In this document: piece after piece, positions 20,662-30,495 of the stretch
Layout of the letters: each line of letters begins with the position of its first letter
How positions within the stretch are numbered: the stretch's first letter is position 1
NCBI RefSeq assembly: GCF_027116575.1
Contig: NZ_CP098252.1
Coordinates: forward strand, 2,046,001-2,110,000
Source: Oxalobacter aliiformigenes
GTDB lineage: Bacteria > Pseudomonadota > Gammaproteobacteria > Burkholderiales > Burkholderiaceae_D
DNA: 64,000 nucleotides
Direction: 5' to 3'
Notes under the pieces: model-generated
Told to the model about the DNA's origin: nothing
Seen by the model: only the letters and a program-made list of their open reading frames with translations
Databases searched by the model: none
Made by a program: the position numbers and the translations under genes

Positions 20662-23600
20662 TCATTTCAGAGAGAAATCCACCCTGTTTCCGGATTCTGT
20701 TCCTTCAGTTTTCCGGAGACCTCCTGCCAGCAGGAAAAGTCTTTCTTCAGATATATTTCCTTTTTCGATCAGCCAGTCCTTGACTGCCTGCGCCCGTCTG
20801 TTCGCCAACCGGATCAGATCGTCTTTCTTGCCGGCAAAGTGTTGCGACAACAATTTTTCCATATCCGCAACCGGCATGGATTTGCTGAATCCGATCCAGT
20901 TTTTCGGTTTGTCGAAATCTTCACTGCCATACAGACGCTTCAGCAAATCCGGGTATTCCTCATCACTGACTGTCACTTGCTGACTGCCGATATCCTGCCC
21001 CGACCGGCGCGCTTTCATCTCCCGGATTTTTTTCATCATCATTTTCTTGCCCAGACCGGTACTGTCAGCATCCGGATCGGCCTTCCCCGCAATTTCCAGC
21101 CTTAACCCCGGACGATCTTCCAGTGCCCTGGCAAGCGTTTCGAGTTTTCTCTGTCCGGACTCCGACAAGGTATAACTGCCCGGATCGAAAGCCACCCATG
21201 ACAATTCTTCCGTATCGCCGACGATCGAGGCAAGCAGTGAAAACGGTGCCGTCACCGCTTTCTGAATGAGATTGACGAATACCTTGAAAATGATTCCGCC
21301 TACGGAAAATTCGGGATCGTTCAGCGATCCGCCAATCGGCAGATTGATATCGATAACACCGTTTCTGTCTTTCAAAAGCGACAATGCAAGCTGAACAGGC
21401 AAATTGACAGCCGATTCACTGTCAACTTTCTCGCCCAGTGTCAACTGATCCAGAACCAGCGCGTTCTCGGCAGACAACTGGTCATTCTCAACCTTGTATG
21501 CGACATCAAAAGACAGTTTTCCCTTGTCGATCCCATACCCGATATACTTCCCGGAATAGGCACTGAACTGGGCCAGCTCCATTCCCTTGACATTCGCCCT
21601 GATATCCAGCGACAGACGTTCACTTAACGGATTGACTGACCCCGCGATCACCAGAGGCGCCCCATTGACACGACCTTTCACATCCACAACGGCCTGTTTG
21701 TCCGGATTCGTCGTCAGACCGGAAACCGTTCCCCGAAGATCGACCAGATTGGCCGTATAACGCGGTTTGATGAAATTGTCGGAAAACCGTATCTTTCCAT
21801 TACCGATCCACCATTTCTTTATCTGTATCGAATAATCCGGCCGTCCCTTTTTCTTGGCCACCCCTTCATTTTCCGGTATGCGTGAGGAAATGGAAGAACC
21901 GGCATTCAATACCATGTTTTTTTCCTCACTTTCGGTCAGACTTTTCCTGCCACCCGATTCGCTTCTGAGAATATCCTGCAAGTTCAGCCGTCCCTGCGAG
22001 CTCAGGATAACTCTTGCCATCAAATCGTTGAGTCTGACCTGATCGACGACAACGGAAAGCGGCGCCAGATCGGCACGAATCCCTTTCAGAGACAACACTT
22101 TCCAGCTGACAAACGGTTGCCGGCTCAACTGGTCTACCGTCGTCAAACGACTGATTCCCGCATCACCGGCAAACTGCCCTTTCATCCCCGTTTTCGCCTG
22201 TGCGAGATGGAACTTCCCTTTTACCGTCAATTCCGCCTGTTTGAGTGACAGATTGACGAAATCTTCAATATATGGCTGGACGAATCGGACATCCACATCC
22301 CGGATATCCAGATCAAGATCCGTTCCAAACGGTGACAGATTCATACTGCCGCCGATGGCAATCGTCCCTTTCTGATTGACATTGGCTTTGACGGAAAGCT
22401 GAACCGGTTCTTTATCATCACTTGAAAGATTATCCAGCGCAACCGTCAACCCATCCACTTTGGTCACGACAGGTTTGCCTGCATCGTGATTCTCGAAATG
22501 TACCGCCCAGTCATTTAGCTCAAACCGGCCCACGCGAAAACCGAAACCGGTCCGTTCCCCAATTTCATTCGCCGCTTTCTGTACCGTTTTCCGGGTCGGT
22601 TTGCCGTTTTCCTGAAATTTCAGCTTGCCATGAACGAACCGCACCTCAGTTCCGGCAGACACCATCCTGTCAACCGTCACGTTTTTCTCCGCAACATCCA
22701 GTACAATGCCATCTACATCCAGCGCGAAATTTCTGACCGAAAAATCAGCGGGAACGACATGGATCTGATCACTGACCCGAAGCTCTCCGTTTTCGACAGA
22801 CAGTTTTCCGAGACTGACGGAAAATGGCCGGCTATCCTTTTTTCCCGCACTGGCATCTGCTGCCGCTCCGACATGATTTTTTCCGGTATTGTCTGCAGGA
22901 CTGAACCTCGCGACCCGTTCGACATTCCATTGTCCTGCCCTGTTACGGTCAAGATACACTTCAGGTCCTTTCAGCAGAACCTGGCCGATGTCGAATTTCC
23001 CTGACAGCACATCGCTATGGGCAATCCGGACAGTCATTTCCGGGATTTTCAGAACCGGTTTGCCATCCGGTTCGGCCAACAATAACGATTCCAGGACAAC
23101 ATTTCCCTCAAGAGTAAGTCCTTGCTGACCTTCTGCACGCTGACCGAACCCGACTTCCATGTCGATGGACAACTTTCCGTCTTTCAGGTCGAAATCCGGC
23201 TTGACCGGCAGATAACCTGCATAAGCCGGCAAATTGATCTTGTCCAGCCGGATATTGACGGTTCCATCCTTGTCTTTGAAAAAGGGTCTTGCTTTCCCCG
23301 TCAGCTCGATTTTTTCCTGATTGAATCGCCCATTGATCGCCAAATCGACAAAAATATCGACTTGTGAAGGAATGGTCGAAACGAATGGAATGGAAACATT
23401 CAGTTCATCGACGACATGATGTTTGTTTTGCGGAAAATCGTCGAACTCGATAACGGCGTTTTCGACCTGAATGTTATTGATGGAAAACCGTGCGGGAGAA
23501 TCGTCTTCTTTCGGCTCGGCGGCAAAAGCGATGAAATCATCCACATTGTAATGATTGCGCGCTGTCCGGACCAGATGGACACGTGGATTGACCAGTCTGA

Positions 23601-23946
23601 TCTCTTCTATGACTGGTGCCATCCTGAAAAGCGACTGGCTCGACAGATCCACCATCAGACTGTCGAAAGAAGCGAAATCGTCCTCACATCCCGGTTCAGT
23701 CAACCGCATGCCATCAAATGTGGCCGTCAATGTAAAAGGATTGAGGGAAATTTTTTCGAATTCAAGTTTTCTCTGAAACTTCCCGGAAACGAATTGCTGC
23801 GCCTTGTCGCCAATGATGCCGGGAACGACAAAAAAACCGGCAATACCATAAACGGCAATCAGAAAAACAATGGCTGCGACAATCCATTTGAACAGCGGTT
23901 TCCGAAAGTAACTGCTCACTTTCATTTTACTTAAAGGATTTTGCAT
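20662..23946 (-). CDS. Giant DUF748/AsmA-like envelope protein B (1094 aa)
   Basis: Paralogue of the downstream 1242-residue protein and first gene of the pair. One membrane segment near residues 18-38 is followed by a long periplasmic beta-rich region of DUF748 type. Segments such as FSVGGIIFKV, FAFDPGSYTLS-like AFDPGSYTLS, LANRRAQAVKDWL and NRVDFSLK match its partner nearly block for block. The C-terminus again resembles an interrupted OmpA-like domain. AGGAG lies 6 bases before the ATG. Function is inferred from the AsmA clan: envelope bridging or lipid transport. Confidence 0.8.
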   Translation of the reverse strand: MQNPLSKMKVSSYFRKPLFKWIVAAIVFLIAVYGIAGFFVVPGIIGDKAQQFVSGKFQRKLEFEKISLNPFTLTATFDGMRLTEPGCEDDFASFDSLMVDLSSQSLFRMAPVIEEIRLVNPRVHLVRTARNHYNVDDFIAFAAEPKEDDSPARFSINNIQVENAVIEFDDFPQNKHHVVDELNVSIPFVSTIPSQVDIFVDLAINGRFNQEKIELTGKARPFFKDKDGTVNIRLDKINLPAYAGYLPVKPDFDLKDGKLSIDMEVGFGQRAEGQQGLTLEGNVVLESLLLAEPDGKPVLKIPEMTVRIAHSDVLSGKFDIGQVLLKGPEVYLDRNRAGQWNVERVARFSPADNTGKNHVGAAADASAGKKDSRPFSVSLGKLSVENGELRVSDQIHVVPADFSVRNFALDVDGIVLDVAEKNVTVDRMVSAGTEVRFVHGKLKFQENGKPTRKTVQKAANEIGERTGFGFRVGRFELNDWAVHFENHDAGKPVVTKVDGLTVALDNLSSDDKEPVQLSVKANVNQKGTIAIGGSMNLSPFGTDLDLDIRDVDVRFVQPYIEDFVNLSLKQAELTVKGKFHLAQAKTGMKGQFAGDAGISRLTTVDQLSRQPFVSWKVLSLKGIRADLAPLSVVVDQVRLNDLMARVILSSQGRLNLQDILRSESGGRKSLTESEEKNMVLNAGSSISSRIPENEGVAKKKGRPDYSIQIKKWWIGNGKIRFSDNFIKPRYTANLVDLRGTVSGLTTNPDKQAVVDVKGRVNGAPLVIAGSVNPLSERLSLDIRANVKGMELAQFSAYSGKYIGYGIDKGKLSFDVAYKVENDQLSAENALVLDQLTLGEKVDSESAVNLPVQLALSLLKDRNGVIDINLPIGGSLNDPEFSVGGIIFKVFVNLIQKAVTAPFSLLASIVGDTEELSWVAFDPGSYTLSESGQRKLETLARALEDRPGLRLEIAGKADPDADSTGLGKKMMMKKIREMKARRSGQDIGSQQVTVSDEEYPDLLKRLYGSEDFDKPKNWIGFSKSMPVADMEKLLSQHFAGKKDDLIRLANRRAQAVKDWLIEKGNISEERLFLLAGGLRKTEGTESGNRVDFSLK

Positions 23947-24661
23947 TGTTTCTCCTCATCCGTCTTTGTCATCCCAAACGTCTTGCGTTTTGATAAACCG
24001 TATCAGGTATTGCGCCTGACCGGAACAACCGGCTACAGGAATACAATACGGCAATTTGTCGACATATTGCAAACATTTACATTTTGCAAAAACGACCGCA
24101 ACGGAAAAAAGAACTGTCCCTGTCTGCTTGCAAAATCGCCACCACAAACAGACTGTTTCCGGCAAAACAGACCTTTCCTCTTTCCTCATTTCCCGAAGAC
24201 CGCTTGACAAGCCGTCCCCTATCTGGCTGATCCGGGCCCGGAAACATCGTGATTTGCCGGTCCGTTTTTTCCGTTTACAGAAAAAACGCTTTCCTGTCGC
24301 ACAGGCCGGCAGGTTTCGTGCAACCGATGAGGGAAAGATGACGTGTTGAATAAATGTAACATCCGCTAATGCGTATTAGTGGAAATTCGCAAGCGGTGAA
24401 AAACGGATGATAAACAAAGTTTTTGCATTATAAAACAAGGGGATGGATTGAAAAGGGGGCGCACGGGAAAAAACGCGGAAAAATGTGCAGTGAGGGGTAA
24501 ACCCTTTTATTATCAACAAGTTAAAGATTGTTCTGATTCATTTAATACGCATTAACAAACCTTTGTGTGGATGACCGGACAGGGGTGGCATCCGACCGGG
24601 ATGTCTGTGTGGAAAAAACGGGATTTCGTGATTATCCGGAACTTATTTTCGATGAGACACC
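23947..24661. other. Non-coding stretch upstream of the ESPR remnant
   Basis: About 700 bases without a convincing gene; several short open frames on both strands lack Shine-Dalgarno sites and any similarity. It contains the repeated TAATGCG motifs listed separately, a TATAAA at about 24428, and purine-rich tracts. The first part presumably carries the promoter of the DUF748 operon on the minus strand, but no clear pair of hexamers is visible. Confidence 0.4.
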
Positions 24662-24813
24662 ATGAACAGAATCTTCAAGGTCATCTATAACCAAATTCGC
24701 GGGCTTTGCATGGCCCGCAGTGAAAGTCTGCATTTGTGTACCAGAAAAAATCGGAAATATTGTTCTCAAGTACAAAAAAGGTTTGCGAAGAAAAACAAAC
24801 ATCCGCTAATGCG
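24358..24813 (+). repeat. Direct repeat AACATCCGCTAATGCG, two copies
   Basis: The identical 16-base sequence occurs at 24358-24373 and 24798-24813, 440 bases apart, in the same orientation. The first lies upstream of the ESPR remnant and the second inside its reading frame (codons for KHPLMR). This suggests the second copy did not evolve as coding sequence. Confidence 0.8.
24366..24555. promoter_or_regulatory. Pair of near-palindromic TAAT-GCGT-ATTA sites
   Basis: CTAATGCGTATTAG (24366-24379) and TTAATACGCATTAA (24542-24555) share a 12-base core that is the exact reverse complement of the other, and each is itself a 5+4+5 inverted repeat. They lie 176 bases apart in a non-coding region, as expected for operators of a dimeric regulator. 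A half-match recurs at 24807. The binding protein is unknown. Confidence 0.5.
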
Positions 24814-24910
24814 CCTCATCAGACATCCAGACAGACAAGCTTTCTTGCTGAGAGTTGATTCTAACCTGTTTTTCCTGCCGGATATTTATCCGCCGCACGA
24901 AATATCTTGA
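24662..24910 (+). pseudogene. Orphan autotransporter leader (ESPR) remnant
   Basis: The first 20 residues, MNRIFKVIYNQIRGLCMARS, fit the extended signal peptide region (consensus MNKIYRVIWN....WVAVSE) found only at the start of large type V secreted proteins (autotransporters, TPS adhesins). A basic stretch follows as usual, but no proper hydrophobic signal, passenger or beta-barrel. The frame ends after 82 residues and nothing similar follows before the next gene at 25030. I read it as the stump of a deleted autotransporter gene that kept its promoter region. A small expressed peptide cannot be excluded. Confidence 0.55.
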
Positions 24911-25029
24911 GTCCGAATGATGTATTGATCGGCCTGCCAGTTCACCTGAACAGAAACAATATACATATTATTCATCAACAAAGGCCGAATAACCGGTGAT
25001 CTCAACATCCGTACAACTGGAATGGCGAT

Positions 25030-25542
25030 ATGAAAGAAAGGATAGATGAAAAAACCATTTTGAAATATTTGCCCGGATTGTCGAGAGATATTTGCGAGAG
25101 GTCGGGTATTTCCCGGCAACATACCAATATCTGTCTCAAACGATTAGTGGATCAAAATCTGGTCGAAATCGAAAAAATCGTCAAAGTTCGGGGTACGCCG
25201 GCACCTTATTACAGACTGAAGAAAAATGAGTGTACCAACATCATTCTTTCACTTTTCGGTTCCGGAGAGGAATGGAGTGTTACCAAACTGACGGAAGAAA
25301 CGATGCTCGAAAGGAAATTCGTTGTCAGTGCAGTCAAATCGCTTTCCAGCAAAAAAAAGATCAAAATAGTACGCCGACAGAAAAACGGAAAGATACGCGA
25401 AGGCATATACCGGATTCTTCAGGAAAAGGTCATTCCCAAACCTTCGGCAAAACGTTCCCAACCCTTGACAGAATCGGTAATGCGTAAAATTTCGTGTCTC
25501 TGGGATAACGCTGTACGCCATGTTATGAAAATTTCCGGCTGA
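25030..25542 (+). CDS. Unrecognised protein with two winged-helix-like DNA-binding domains
   Basis: I do not recognise a named family. Residues about 10-65 form a helix-turn-helix and wing pattern: SRDICERSGISRQHTNICLK, then RLVDQNLVEIEK and a basic strand ending YYRLKK. Residues about 82-130 repeat it, with VTKLTEETMLERKFVVSAVK, SLSSKKKIKIVRR and a strand ending IYRIL. The C-terminal 40 residues are basic. This suggests a DNA-binding regulator that works as a monomeric tandem or dimer. No effector domain is visible. It is the only intact gene in the accessory island with the TAATGCG sites, so it is a candidate to bind them. The Shine-Dalgarno is weak. Confidence 0.65.
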   Translation: MKERIDEKTILKYLPGLSRDICERSGISRQHTNICLKRLVDQNLVEIEKIVKVRGTPAPYYRLKKNECTNIILSLFGSGEEWSVTKLTEETMLERKFVVSAVKSLSSKKKIKIVRRQKNGKIREGIYRILQEKVIPKPSAKRSQPLTESVMRKISCLWDNAVRHVMKISG

Positions 25543-25563
25543 GTTCCCCAAAAACGCCTCACG

Positions 25564-26313
25564 TCACTCGACCAGCTTGTTCAATTGTTCCGGACTGACT
25601 GTTTCATCCTCTGGCAAGGTTTCCAACGGAATTTTTGCCGCTTCCAGTGCCGAAATAATATTTTTGAGCTGATGCTCTTGCGCCGCTGCATTATTGATCA
25701 ATCCGCGCAATGCCTTGATAAGAGGATCATCTTCATTCGGTGTAATGCCATAGGAAGAAAACAGGACACTGGCTGCATCGGTTTTGATCTTGCTCTCATC
25801 TTTCTGGATTATTCTTGCGGGATTGCCGACCGCCGTTGCGCCGGCGGGAACCGGTTTGACAACAACGGCATTGGAACCGACTTTCGCCATTTCCCCCACG
25901 GTAAAACTGCCCAGCACTTTCGCCCCGGCTCCGATAATGACTCCCCGTTCCAGAGTGGGATGACGCTTTTTGCCTTTACTGAGCGATGTCCCTCCCAAGG
26001 TCACTCCCTGATAAATGGTGCAGTCATCTCCGACTTCCGCCGTTTCGCCGATCACGACCCCGCAACCATGATCAATGAAAACCCTCCGGCCAATGACCGC
26101 GGCGGGATGGATTTCAATACCCGTTGCAATTCTCGCCAGATGCGAAAAGAACCGGGCGAACCATTTCAGGCCGTGATTCCAGCACCAGTGCGAAGCCCTG
26201 TGAACGAGAATGGCCTGAAATCCGGGATAACAGGTCAGCACCTCCCACGCATTGCGGGCGGCTGGATCACGTTCAATAATACTTTTGATATCTTCGCGAA
26301 GACGACGAAACAT
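25564..26313 (-). CDS. cysE: Serine O-acetyltransferase
   Basis: Acetylates serine with acetyl-CoA, the first step of cysteine synthesis. The N-terminal helical domain contains RDPAARNAWEVLTCYPG, and the left-handed beta-helix carries GIEIHPAA, IDHGCGVVIGETAEVGDD and QGVTLGGTSLSKGKRHP-like blocks. I chose ATG 26313 (MFRRLREDIK), the conserved start, although the open frame continues four codons to a TTG. With 249 residues it resembles the long betaproteobacterial form, having a charged C-terminal tail. A CysB-type regulator lies elsewhere in the window (53083). Confidence 0.95.
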   Translation of the reverse strand: MFRRLREDIKSIIERDPAARNAWEVLTCYPGFQAILVHRASHWCWNHGLKWFARFFSHLARIATGIEIHPAAVIGRRVFIDHGCGVVIGETAEVGDDCTIYQGVTLGGTSLSKGKKRHPTLERGVIIGAGAKVLGSFTVGEMAKVGSNAVVVKPVPAGATAVGNPARIIQKDESKIKTDAASVLFSSYGITPNEDDPLIKALRGLINNAAAQEHQLKNIISALEAAKIPLETLPEDETVSPEQLNKLVE

Positions 26314-26381
26314 GTTTCTAGACAAGAATTAACCATTCGGGAGCAAGATAATAACCGTTTCGGCAAAAATGTGCACGATTC

Positions 26382-27137
26382 CTATCGGTCTCGATTCCGT
26401 ATTTTCACCAGACGCTGCCGCCGTGCCTCATACAGGCAGATTCCGGATGCGACGGAAATATTCAGGCTCTCAACCGAACCGAACATCGGTATGGCAACCA
26501 GTTCGTCACAGGTTTCTTTCGTCAGACGACGCATACCTTCACCTTCCGATCCCATAACAAAAGCCGTCCCCCCGGAATAGTCCGGTTCATACAGGCTTTT
26601 TTCGGAATCGTCCGCCGTACCGACTATCCAGATATCGCGTTCTTTCAATTGACGAAGGGTTCTTGCCAGATTGGTGACGGTTATATAAGGCACCGTTTCC
26701 GCCGCACCGCTGGCCACTTTCTCGACTGTCGCGTTGATGCCGACGGAACGGTCTTTCGGAGCGATCACCGCATGGGCGCCTACACTGTCAGCGACCCGGA
26801 GACAAGCCCCCAGATTGTGCGGATCGGTAATCCCGTCCAGAATCAGCAGAAGCGGCGCTCCTTCAATACCGTCCAGCAGTTCATCCAGATTGCGTGCCAG
26901 CAACAACGGTGCAGCCATGGCGACAACTCCCTGGTGGCGGCGTGTCCCGGCCATCTTGTCCAGCCGCAGGCTTTCCGCGACGATGATGCGCACTCCGGCG
27001 GCCTTGGCCACTTTCAGCAAATCCTGCATACGGCGGTCTGTCCGTTCGGAATCCACATAGATTTCTTCAACCGAAGATGCTTCATGACGCAAACGGGAAG
27101 TAACGGCATGGAATCCGAATATGATCTTGTTTTTCAT
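26382..27137 (-). CDS. rlmB: 23S rRNA 2'-O-ribose methyltransferase RlmB (SpoU/TrmH family)
   Basis: Methylates the ribose of G2251 in the peptidyl-transferase loop of 23S rRNA using SAM. An N-terminal substrate-binding domain ([12 protein letters not shown]...) is followed by the SPOUT knot with [31 protein letters not shown] and [19 protein letters not shown] chose ATG 27137, as eleven further upstream residues have no similarity. It follows rnr by 29 bases, the conserved rnr-rlmB pairing. Confidence 0.95.
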   Translation of the reverse strand: MKNKIIFGFHAVTSRLRHEASSVEEIYVDSERTDRRMQDLLKVAKAAGVRIIVAESLRLDKMAGTRRHQGVVAMAAPLLLARNLDELLDGIEGAPLLLILDGITDPHNLGACLRVADSVGAHAVIAPKDRSVGINATVEKVASGAAETVPYITVTNLARTLRQLKERDIWIVGTADDSEKSLYEPDYSGGTAFVMGSEGEGMRRLTKETCDELVAIPMFGSVESLNISVASGICLYEARRQRLVKIRNRDR

Positions 27138-27166
27138 TCTTGTATTTGTCGCTATAAAGATACTTG

Positions 27167-29551
27167 TCAATGTGACCGCTGTTTCCGTCCGGAACTGACC
27201 GGCTGAACTTTGGCATCTTTTTCTGTGATCGTCGCGATATTTCTTTTCTTGTAACGATCAAATAAAACATGTTGTCCGGGTTGGGCGGCGGGAGCCTTGC
27301 CTTCCTTGCTGTCTTCCGCCTTGAACGGTCCATCAACAACCAGCAAATCGATCTGGCGTGCATCCATATCCACCCGACTTATCTGCACAATCACCCGATC
27401 AGTCAACTGATAACGGACACCGGTCCGCTCTCCACGCAACTCGTGACGGATTTCGTCGAAATGGTAATAGTCATTGCCCAGATCGGTAACATGTACCAGT
27501 CCTTCGATAAAAAGATCGTCAAGCTGGACGAAAATACCGAAACCGGTCACACCGGAAATCGTTCCGGTAAAGTGTTCCCCAAGCTTGTCACGTACAAAAT
27601 AACATTTCAGCCATGCCTCGACATCCCGTGATGCATCGTCAGCCCTTCTTTCGTTGGCTGAACAGTGCAATCCAAGCGCTTCCCAGACCGCTTCTTCCGC
27701 ATTTGCCTTTTTGTTGCCGCCCGATTTTTCCTTGAGCATCTGTCTGCGTATCGAACCGGGAACATTCGAATTCAGCAAACGGCGGTCAATCCCCTGGGGA
27801 ACATAGCGTTTTCCCTCCAGAATCGCCTTGATAATCCGATGTATCAGCAAATCCGGGTATCGCCGTATCGGACTGGTATAGTGAGTATACGCTTCGTAGG
27901 CCAGACCGAAATGTCCGATATTCTCCGGGCTGTACATGGCCTGTTGCATGGAACGGAGTAACATGGTCTGCAGTAACGGTGCATCGGTTCTCGGCTCGAT
28001 CTGTTTGATGAGCGTTGCGTAATCGGAAGGTGCCGGCGAATCCCCTCCTCCCAAAGACAACCCGATCTGTGCAAGAAACGATCTGACCTGTTCGAGTTTT
28101 TGTTCGTTCGGTTGTGCATGGACACGGTAAGTACCGGGGTGATGATGACGCGTGATGAAATCGGCCGCACAGACATTGGCCGCCAGCATGCATTCCTCGA
28201 TCAGTTTGTGCGCATCATTGCGTACACGTGGCAAAATCTTTTCGATCTTTCCCGCTTCATTGCTGACGATATATGTTTCAATCGTTTCAAAATCGATCGC
28301 TCCCCGTTTTTCCCGCGCACCGGCCAAAACCTTGAACAAACCATACAGATTCATGAGATGCGGAACAAGACCGGCATGAATGGCCGCTTCCGGTCCACGC
28401 TGGTTCTTCAGAATAGCCGCCACCTCGGTATAGGTCAGTCGCGCAGCCGAATGCATGACGGCAGGATAAAACTGGTAAGCCTGCAACTTGCCTTCAAACG
28501 AAACCAGCACATCACACACCAGAACCAGCCTGTCCACGCCGGGGTTCAGCGAACAAAGTCCGTTCGACAGTTTTTCCGGCAACATGGGAATGACCCGACG
28601 CGGGAAATATACCGATGTCGCTCTCAGAAGTGCATCCTTGTCCAAAGGCGTATTCGGCCTGACATAGTGACTGACATCGGCAATCGCCACAATCAGACGG
28701 TACCCCTCCCCATCAGCCAGTTTGACCGGCTCGCAATAAACGGCATCATCGAAATCGCGGGCATCCTCACCATCGATCGTGACCAGAGGGATATCGCGCA
28801 AGTCCACCCGGTCTTCATAATCATCGGGAGCAACCTGATCAGGCAACTTGTCCGCTTCCAGAAGAGCTTCCCGTGAAAAAATATGAGGCAAGCCGAATTT
28901 GCGAACGGCTATCTCGATTTCAATACCCGGATCATCAATACTGCCCAGCACCTCAACAATTCTTGCAACGGGCTGTGTATAGCGCGATGGCTGGGATACC
29001 AGTTGTGCATTGACGATCTGTCCGGCCTTGGCGTTTCCGGGAGAACCGTCGACAAGAATATCATGCACGATACGTCTGTCTTCCGGAGCGATCAGCCAGA
29101 CGCCGTTTTCATTGACCAGACGACCGACAATATGGGTATGGGCACGACTGGTCACCGAGACGATCACACCTTCCGGGCGGCCTCTCTTGTCCGTACCGAC
29201 AATACGGACCTGCACCCGGTCATTGTGCATCACCTTCTGCATTTCGTTTTCCGACAGGAAAATATCTTCCCCGCCATCGTCACGAATAACGAAACCATAG
29301 CCATCCGAATGGGAATGGACATACCCCGAAATGAACTGGGCCGACGTATTGATCTTGTAATTTCCTTTGGGATCGCACATTAACTGGCCATCCCGTTCCA
29401 TGGCATCCAGACGTTTCAGCAAGCCGTCAATCTCCGTTTTCTTGACGTGCAGGTCTCTGGCGATGGTTTTGACGCTTCGCCCCCTGCTCGCCTCACGCAG
29501 GGTTTCAATGATTTCTTCCCGGCTGGGAATGGGATATGGATACTTTTTCAA
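27167..29551 (-). CDS. rnr: Ribonuclease R
   Basis: Processive 3'-5' exoribonuclease that can unwind structured RNA, used in rRNA quality control and trans-translation. An N-terminal winged helix ([22 protein letters not shown]) is followed by cold-shock domains, then the RNB catalytic domain with the Mg-binding cluster [10 protein letters not shown] at 260-269. A C-terminal S1 domain ([21 protein letters not shown] begins near residue 650) and a basic tail complete it. The conserved N-terminus [12 protein letters not shown] begins at a TTG (29551); no ATG exists in frame before codon 51, so a TTG start without an obvious Shine-Dalgarno seems real. Confidence 0.95.
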   Translation of the reverse strand: MKKYPYPIPSREEIIETLREASRGRSVKTIARDLHVKKTEIDGLLKRLDAMERDGQLMCDPKGNYKINTSAQFISGYVHSHSDGYGFVIRDDGGEDIFLSENEMQKVMHNDRVQVRIVGTDKRGRPEGVIVSVTSRAHTHIVGRLVNENGVWLIAPEDRRIVHDILVDGSPGNAKAGQIVNAQLVSQPSRYTQPVARIVEVLGSIDDPGIEIEIAVRKFGLPHIFSREALLEADKLPDQVAPDDYEDRVDLRDIPLVTIDGEDARDFDDAVYCEPVKLADGEGYRLIVAIADVSHYVRPNTPLDKDALLRATSVYFPRRVIPMLPEKLSNGLCSLNPGVDRLVLVCDVLVSFEGKLQAYQFYPAVMHSAARLTYTEVAAILKNQRGPEAAIHAGLVPHLMNLYGLFKVLAGAREKRGAIDFETIETYIVSNEAGKIEKILPRVRNDAHKLIEECMLAANVCAADFITRHHHPGTYRVHAQPNEQKLEQVRSFLAQIGLSLGGGDSPAPSDYATLIKQIEPRTDAPLLQTMLLRSMQQAMYSPENIGHFGLAYEAYTHYTSPIRRYPDLLIHRIIKAILEGKRYVPQGIDRRLLNSNVPGSIRRQMLKEKSGGNKKANAEEAVWEALGLHCSANERRADDASRDVEAWLKCYFVRDKLGEHFTGTISGVTGFGIFVQLDDLFIEGLVHVTDLGNDYYHFDEIRHELRGERTGVRYQLTDRVIVQISRVDMDARQIDLLVVDGPFKAEDSKEGKAPAAQPGQHVLFDRYKKRNIATITEKDAKVQPVSSGRKQRSH

Positions 29552-29632
29552 AAGATTTCTAGTCTAAAATTATTCAATAGCGATTACACAACAGTCTCAT
29601 CATCCTTTTTTTTGACAAATTAGGCAAGACGA

Positions 29633-29660
29633 TTGACATGTCTGTTTATCACGTTATAAT
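29633..29660 (+). promoter_or_regulatory. Near-perfect sigma-70 promoter of tRNA-Leu
   Basis: Consensus TTGACA (29633-29638) and consensus TATAAT (29655-29660) with a 16-base spacer. The predicted start is about 88 bases before the mature tRNA. A second TATAAT at 29731-29736, close to the tRNA, lacks a good -35. Confidence 0.8.
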
Positions 29661-29754
29661 GACAACCTTACTTTTGCAGCTCAGACAAGTTATCAGCAAA
29701 TTGTGTCTGTTCAACTTCGACGAATGCAAATATAATACCAGAAGTTGGAAAAAT

Positions 29755-29839
29755 GCCCACGTGGCGGAATTGGTAGACGCGCATGGTTCAGGTCCATGTG
29801 CCGCGAGGTGTGGGGGTTCAAATCCCTCCGTGGGCACCA
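29755..29839 (+). tRNA. tRNA-Leu (anticodon CAG)
   Basis: Complete 85-base type II tRNA. The acceptor stem GCCCACG pairs with CGTGGGC, discriminator A is at 29836, and the CCA end is encoded (29837-29839). The anticodon stem CATGG/CCATG encloses loop TTCAGGT, giving anticodon CAG, which reads CUG. The long variable arm between CCATG and the T stem, and the T loop GTTCAAATC, are typical of leucine tRNAs. It lies upstream of, and divergent from, rnr. Confidence 0.97.
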
Positions 29840-29884
29840 AACGTTAGTTTCATAACGTTCCATTTCGTCAGGATTCTCAAAGTG

Positions 29885-29918
29885 AACCGTATAAATTCGA
29901 TGATTTATGCGGTTTTTT
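29885..29918 (+). terminator. Terminator after tRNA-Leu
   Basis: Arms AACCGTATAAAT (29885-29896) and ATTTATGCGGTT (29903-29914) pair with one T-G wobble and are followed by six Ts, a G and seven more Ts. It starts 46 bases after the tRNA. Confidence 0.8.
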
Positions 29919-30222
29919 GTTTTTTTACCGTCTTTTACAGTCTTTTCCTATCCACCACTTTTGAGCATGTCCTCTCAATACCGTTTTCCATATCTTCAAA
30001 ACGGTGGATCAAACCTAAAAAAAAGTTTCTCCTCTCACTATCGGATCGAGAACGAAAAACCCGAAGACAAAACCTATTCTCTTCACAATGGTGATGCTCT
30101 TTTTATGGAAACCACACCAAATGGTTCAAAACCCTGAAGCACGAAACCTTGATCCGATAAACAATACATCATGCTCTCCAATGGTTCCTGTTCAGCCCTG
30201 TTATATTGCAGAATGGAAGAAA

Positions 30223-30495
30223 ATGGCGGGAAAAAACAAAAAATTGATCAAGAAACTAGAAGCAAAACAGAAAAAACTCTACAACGAAAATTCCTTTCAC
30301 CAGAGTGTCTTATGTCTTCATACCAACAAAGCTGGCAAAACGACTGAAACCTGGCATACAGGACGCCAAGGGAATATGAAATTCATTCCCGATCACTGGA
30401 AAAAACATATCAAAGATATTACAGGCGGAAAAATGACAACCATTTTTCAGGGCCTTGCCAGAAAACCCGACAAAGAAGGCAACTCGATGATATGA
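30223..30495 (+). CDS. Hypothetical small basic protein
   Basis: Doubtful gene. From ATG 30223, which has GGAAG just upstream, an open frame of 90 residues begins MAGKNKKLIKKLEAKQKKLY. It is lysine-rich and predicted helical at first, then ends with HWKKHIKDITGGKMTTIF. The frame stays open back to an ATG at 30088 (135 residues), but that start has no Shine-Dalgarno. I see no similarity to a known family and no signal or membrane segment. It stands between the tRNA terminator and the disrupted symporter gene. It could be an orphan gene or a chance frame in non-coding DNA. Confidence 0.3.
   Translation: MAGKNKKLIKKLEAKQKKLYNENSFHQSVLCLHTNKAGKTTETWHTGRQGNMKFIPDHWKKHIKDITGGKMTTIFQGLARKPDKEGNSMI

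Noticed and set aside
23947..24661. Short frames of 80-100 codons upstream of the ESPR remnant
   Set aside because: Frames on both strands overlap each other, lack ribosome sites and have no similarity; treated as non-coding.
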